A stretch of DNA of 5,056 nucleotides from Thermodesulfatator sp. (GTDB lineage Bacteria; Desulfobacterota; Thermodesulfobacteria; Thermodesulfobacteriales; Thermodesulfobacteriaceae): positions 1 to 5,056 of the forward strand of contig QOAM01000108.1 in NCBI GenBank assembly GCA_003978075.1, given 5' to 3'. Under the pieces are notes generated by a model. That model ran no database searches and had not been told where the DNA came from. It saw only the letters and a program-made list of their open reading frames with translations. Positions 4,856 to 5,056 of the stretch are shown piece after piece. The position numbers and the translations under genes are program-made. The first letter of the stretch is position 1. Each line of letters begins with the position of its first letter.

Positions 4856-5056
4856 CTAAACCTCCCCTCCGAGGTGTTTCTCAAGATAGACCCCGTAAAA
4901 GGTGGTTTCCAGAAAAGGGATCCCGCCCGGGGCCCGGGCAAAGCCACCTTTGCGAAAACAGCGTTCCACAAAGAAACGAGTCTTCTCCGGCTCGGGGAAG
5001 GGGCGGCAGACTCTTTCCCAAAGGCGCACCGCGAAGTAGGTGTTTTCCAGAAAGGA
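4856..5056 (-). CDS. Prenyltransferase/terpene-cyclase-like repeat protein, C-terminal fragment
   Basis: The last 66 codons of a minus-strand gene enter from the right edge and end at TAG (4858-4856). Two copies of an alpha/alpha-toroid repeat are visible: SFLENTYFAVRLWERV, then RKGGFARAPGGIPFLETTFYGV. The GGFARAPGGxPxLExTxY pattern matches the repeat of protein prenyltransferase beta subunits and squalene/terpene cyclases (GGFg..pg....ledTYyal). The catalytic part is outside the window, so cyclase, transferase or binding-only roles cannot be told apart. The TAG abuts the ATG of the CopZ-like gene, whose ribosome binding site lies in these final codons; the two genes are almost certainly one transcription unit. 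Confidence 0.6.
   Translation of the reverse strand, partial: SFLENTYFAVRLWERVCRPFPEPEKTRFFVERCFRKGGFARAPGGIPFLETTFYGVYLEKHLGGEV

Noticed and set aside
4702..4971. Separate 89-codon minus-strand gene ending in GACDCTHKNPRGR
   Set aside because: Only its last part is real, as the C-terminal half of the CopZ-like protein. Its upstream part is out of frame with both the CYC segment and the toroid repeats.

Overview
The window comes from a GC-rich bacterial chromosome whose proteins are rich in Glu, Lys and Arg. A Thermodesulfobacteria-like or other thermophilic Desulfobacterota organism is the best guess. The guess rests on the style of the sigma factor, a regulatory-domain family I associate with thermophiles and archaea, and a CopZ-type iron-sulfur protein that looks like a selenoprotein. 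It is inferred from protein character, not from a search.

Layout. Bases 1-106 (minus) hold the first 35 codons of a TolC-type outer-membrane efflux protein. Upstream of it on the same strand (166-861) is a KptA/Tpt1-like gene, related to RNA 2'-phosphotransferases but lacking key catalytic residues. A 150-bp divergent region (862-1011) follows, with promoters on both strands and an unusual set of G5/C5 runs. The plus-strand unit 1012-2857 encodes an RpoD-type sigma factor and, one base later, a small exported protein of unknown function. That unit runs tail to tail into a minus-strand HTH 'near-KaiC'-type regulatory-domain protein (2847-3461). A second divergent spacer (3462-3602), with two short palindromes, separates the regulator from a plus-strand MalK/UgpC-type ABC transporter ATPase (3603-4661). 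The ATPase is convergent with, and overlaps, a minus-strand pair: a small CopZ-like [2Fe-2S] protein (4639-4855) and, directly upstream, the C-terminal end of a prenyltransferase/terpene-cyclase-like repeat protein (4856-5056 and beyond).

The most interesting object is the CopZ-like gene. Its N-terminal half has a CYC motif. Its C-terminal half, with CDC and NPRGR, lies in another frame, one nucleotide away, after an A4G3 run. The NPRGR motif is followed by an in-frame TGA and then Cys-Leu, and the frame stays open for 20 more codons. The TGA sits where the family has the first Cys of a Cys-Cys pair, and a hairpin with bacterial SECIS geometry starts 11 nt after it. This suggests a selenocysteine-containing CopZ-like protein, plus either a sequencing indel or a genuine frameshift.

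The genes do not form one pathway. Housekeeping transcription (sigma factor), envelope export (TolC, exported protein), sugar-type transport (ATPase) and a metal/redox pair sit side by side. No mobile element, CRISPR array, rRNA or tRNA gene was seen, and no gene-free stretch exceeds about 150 bases.
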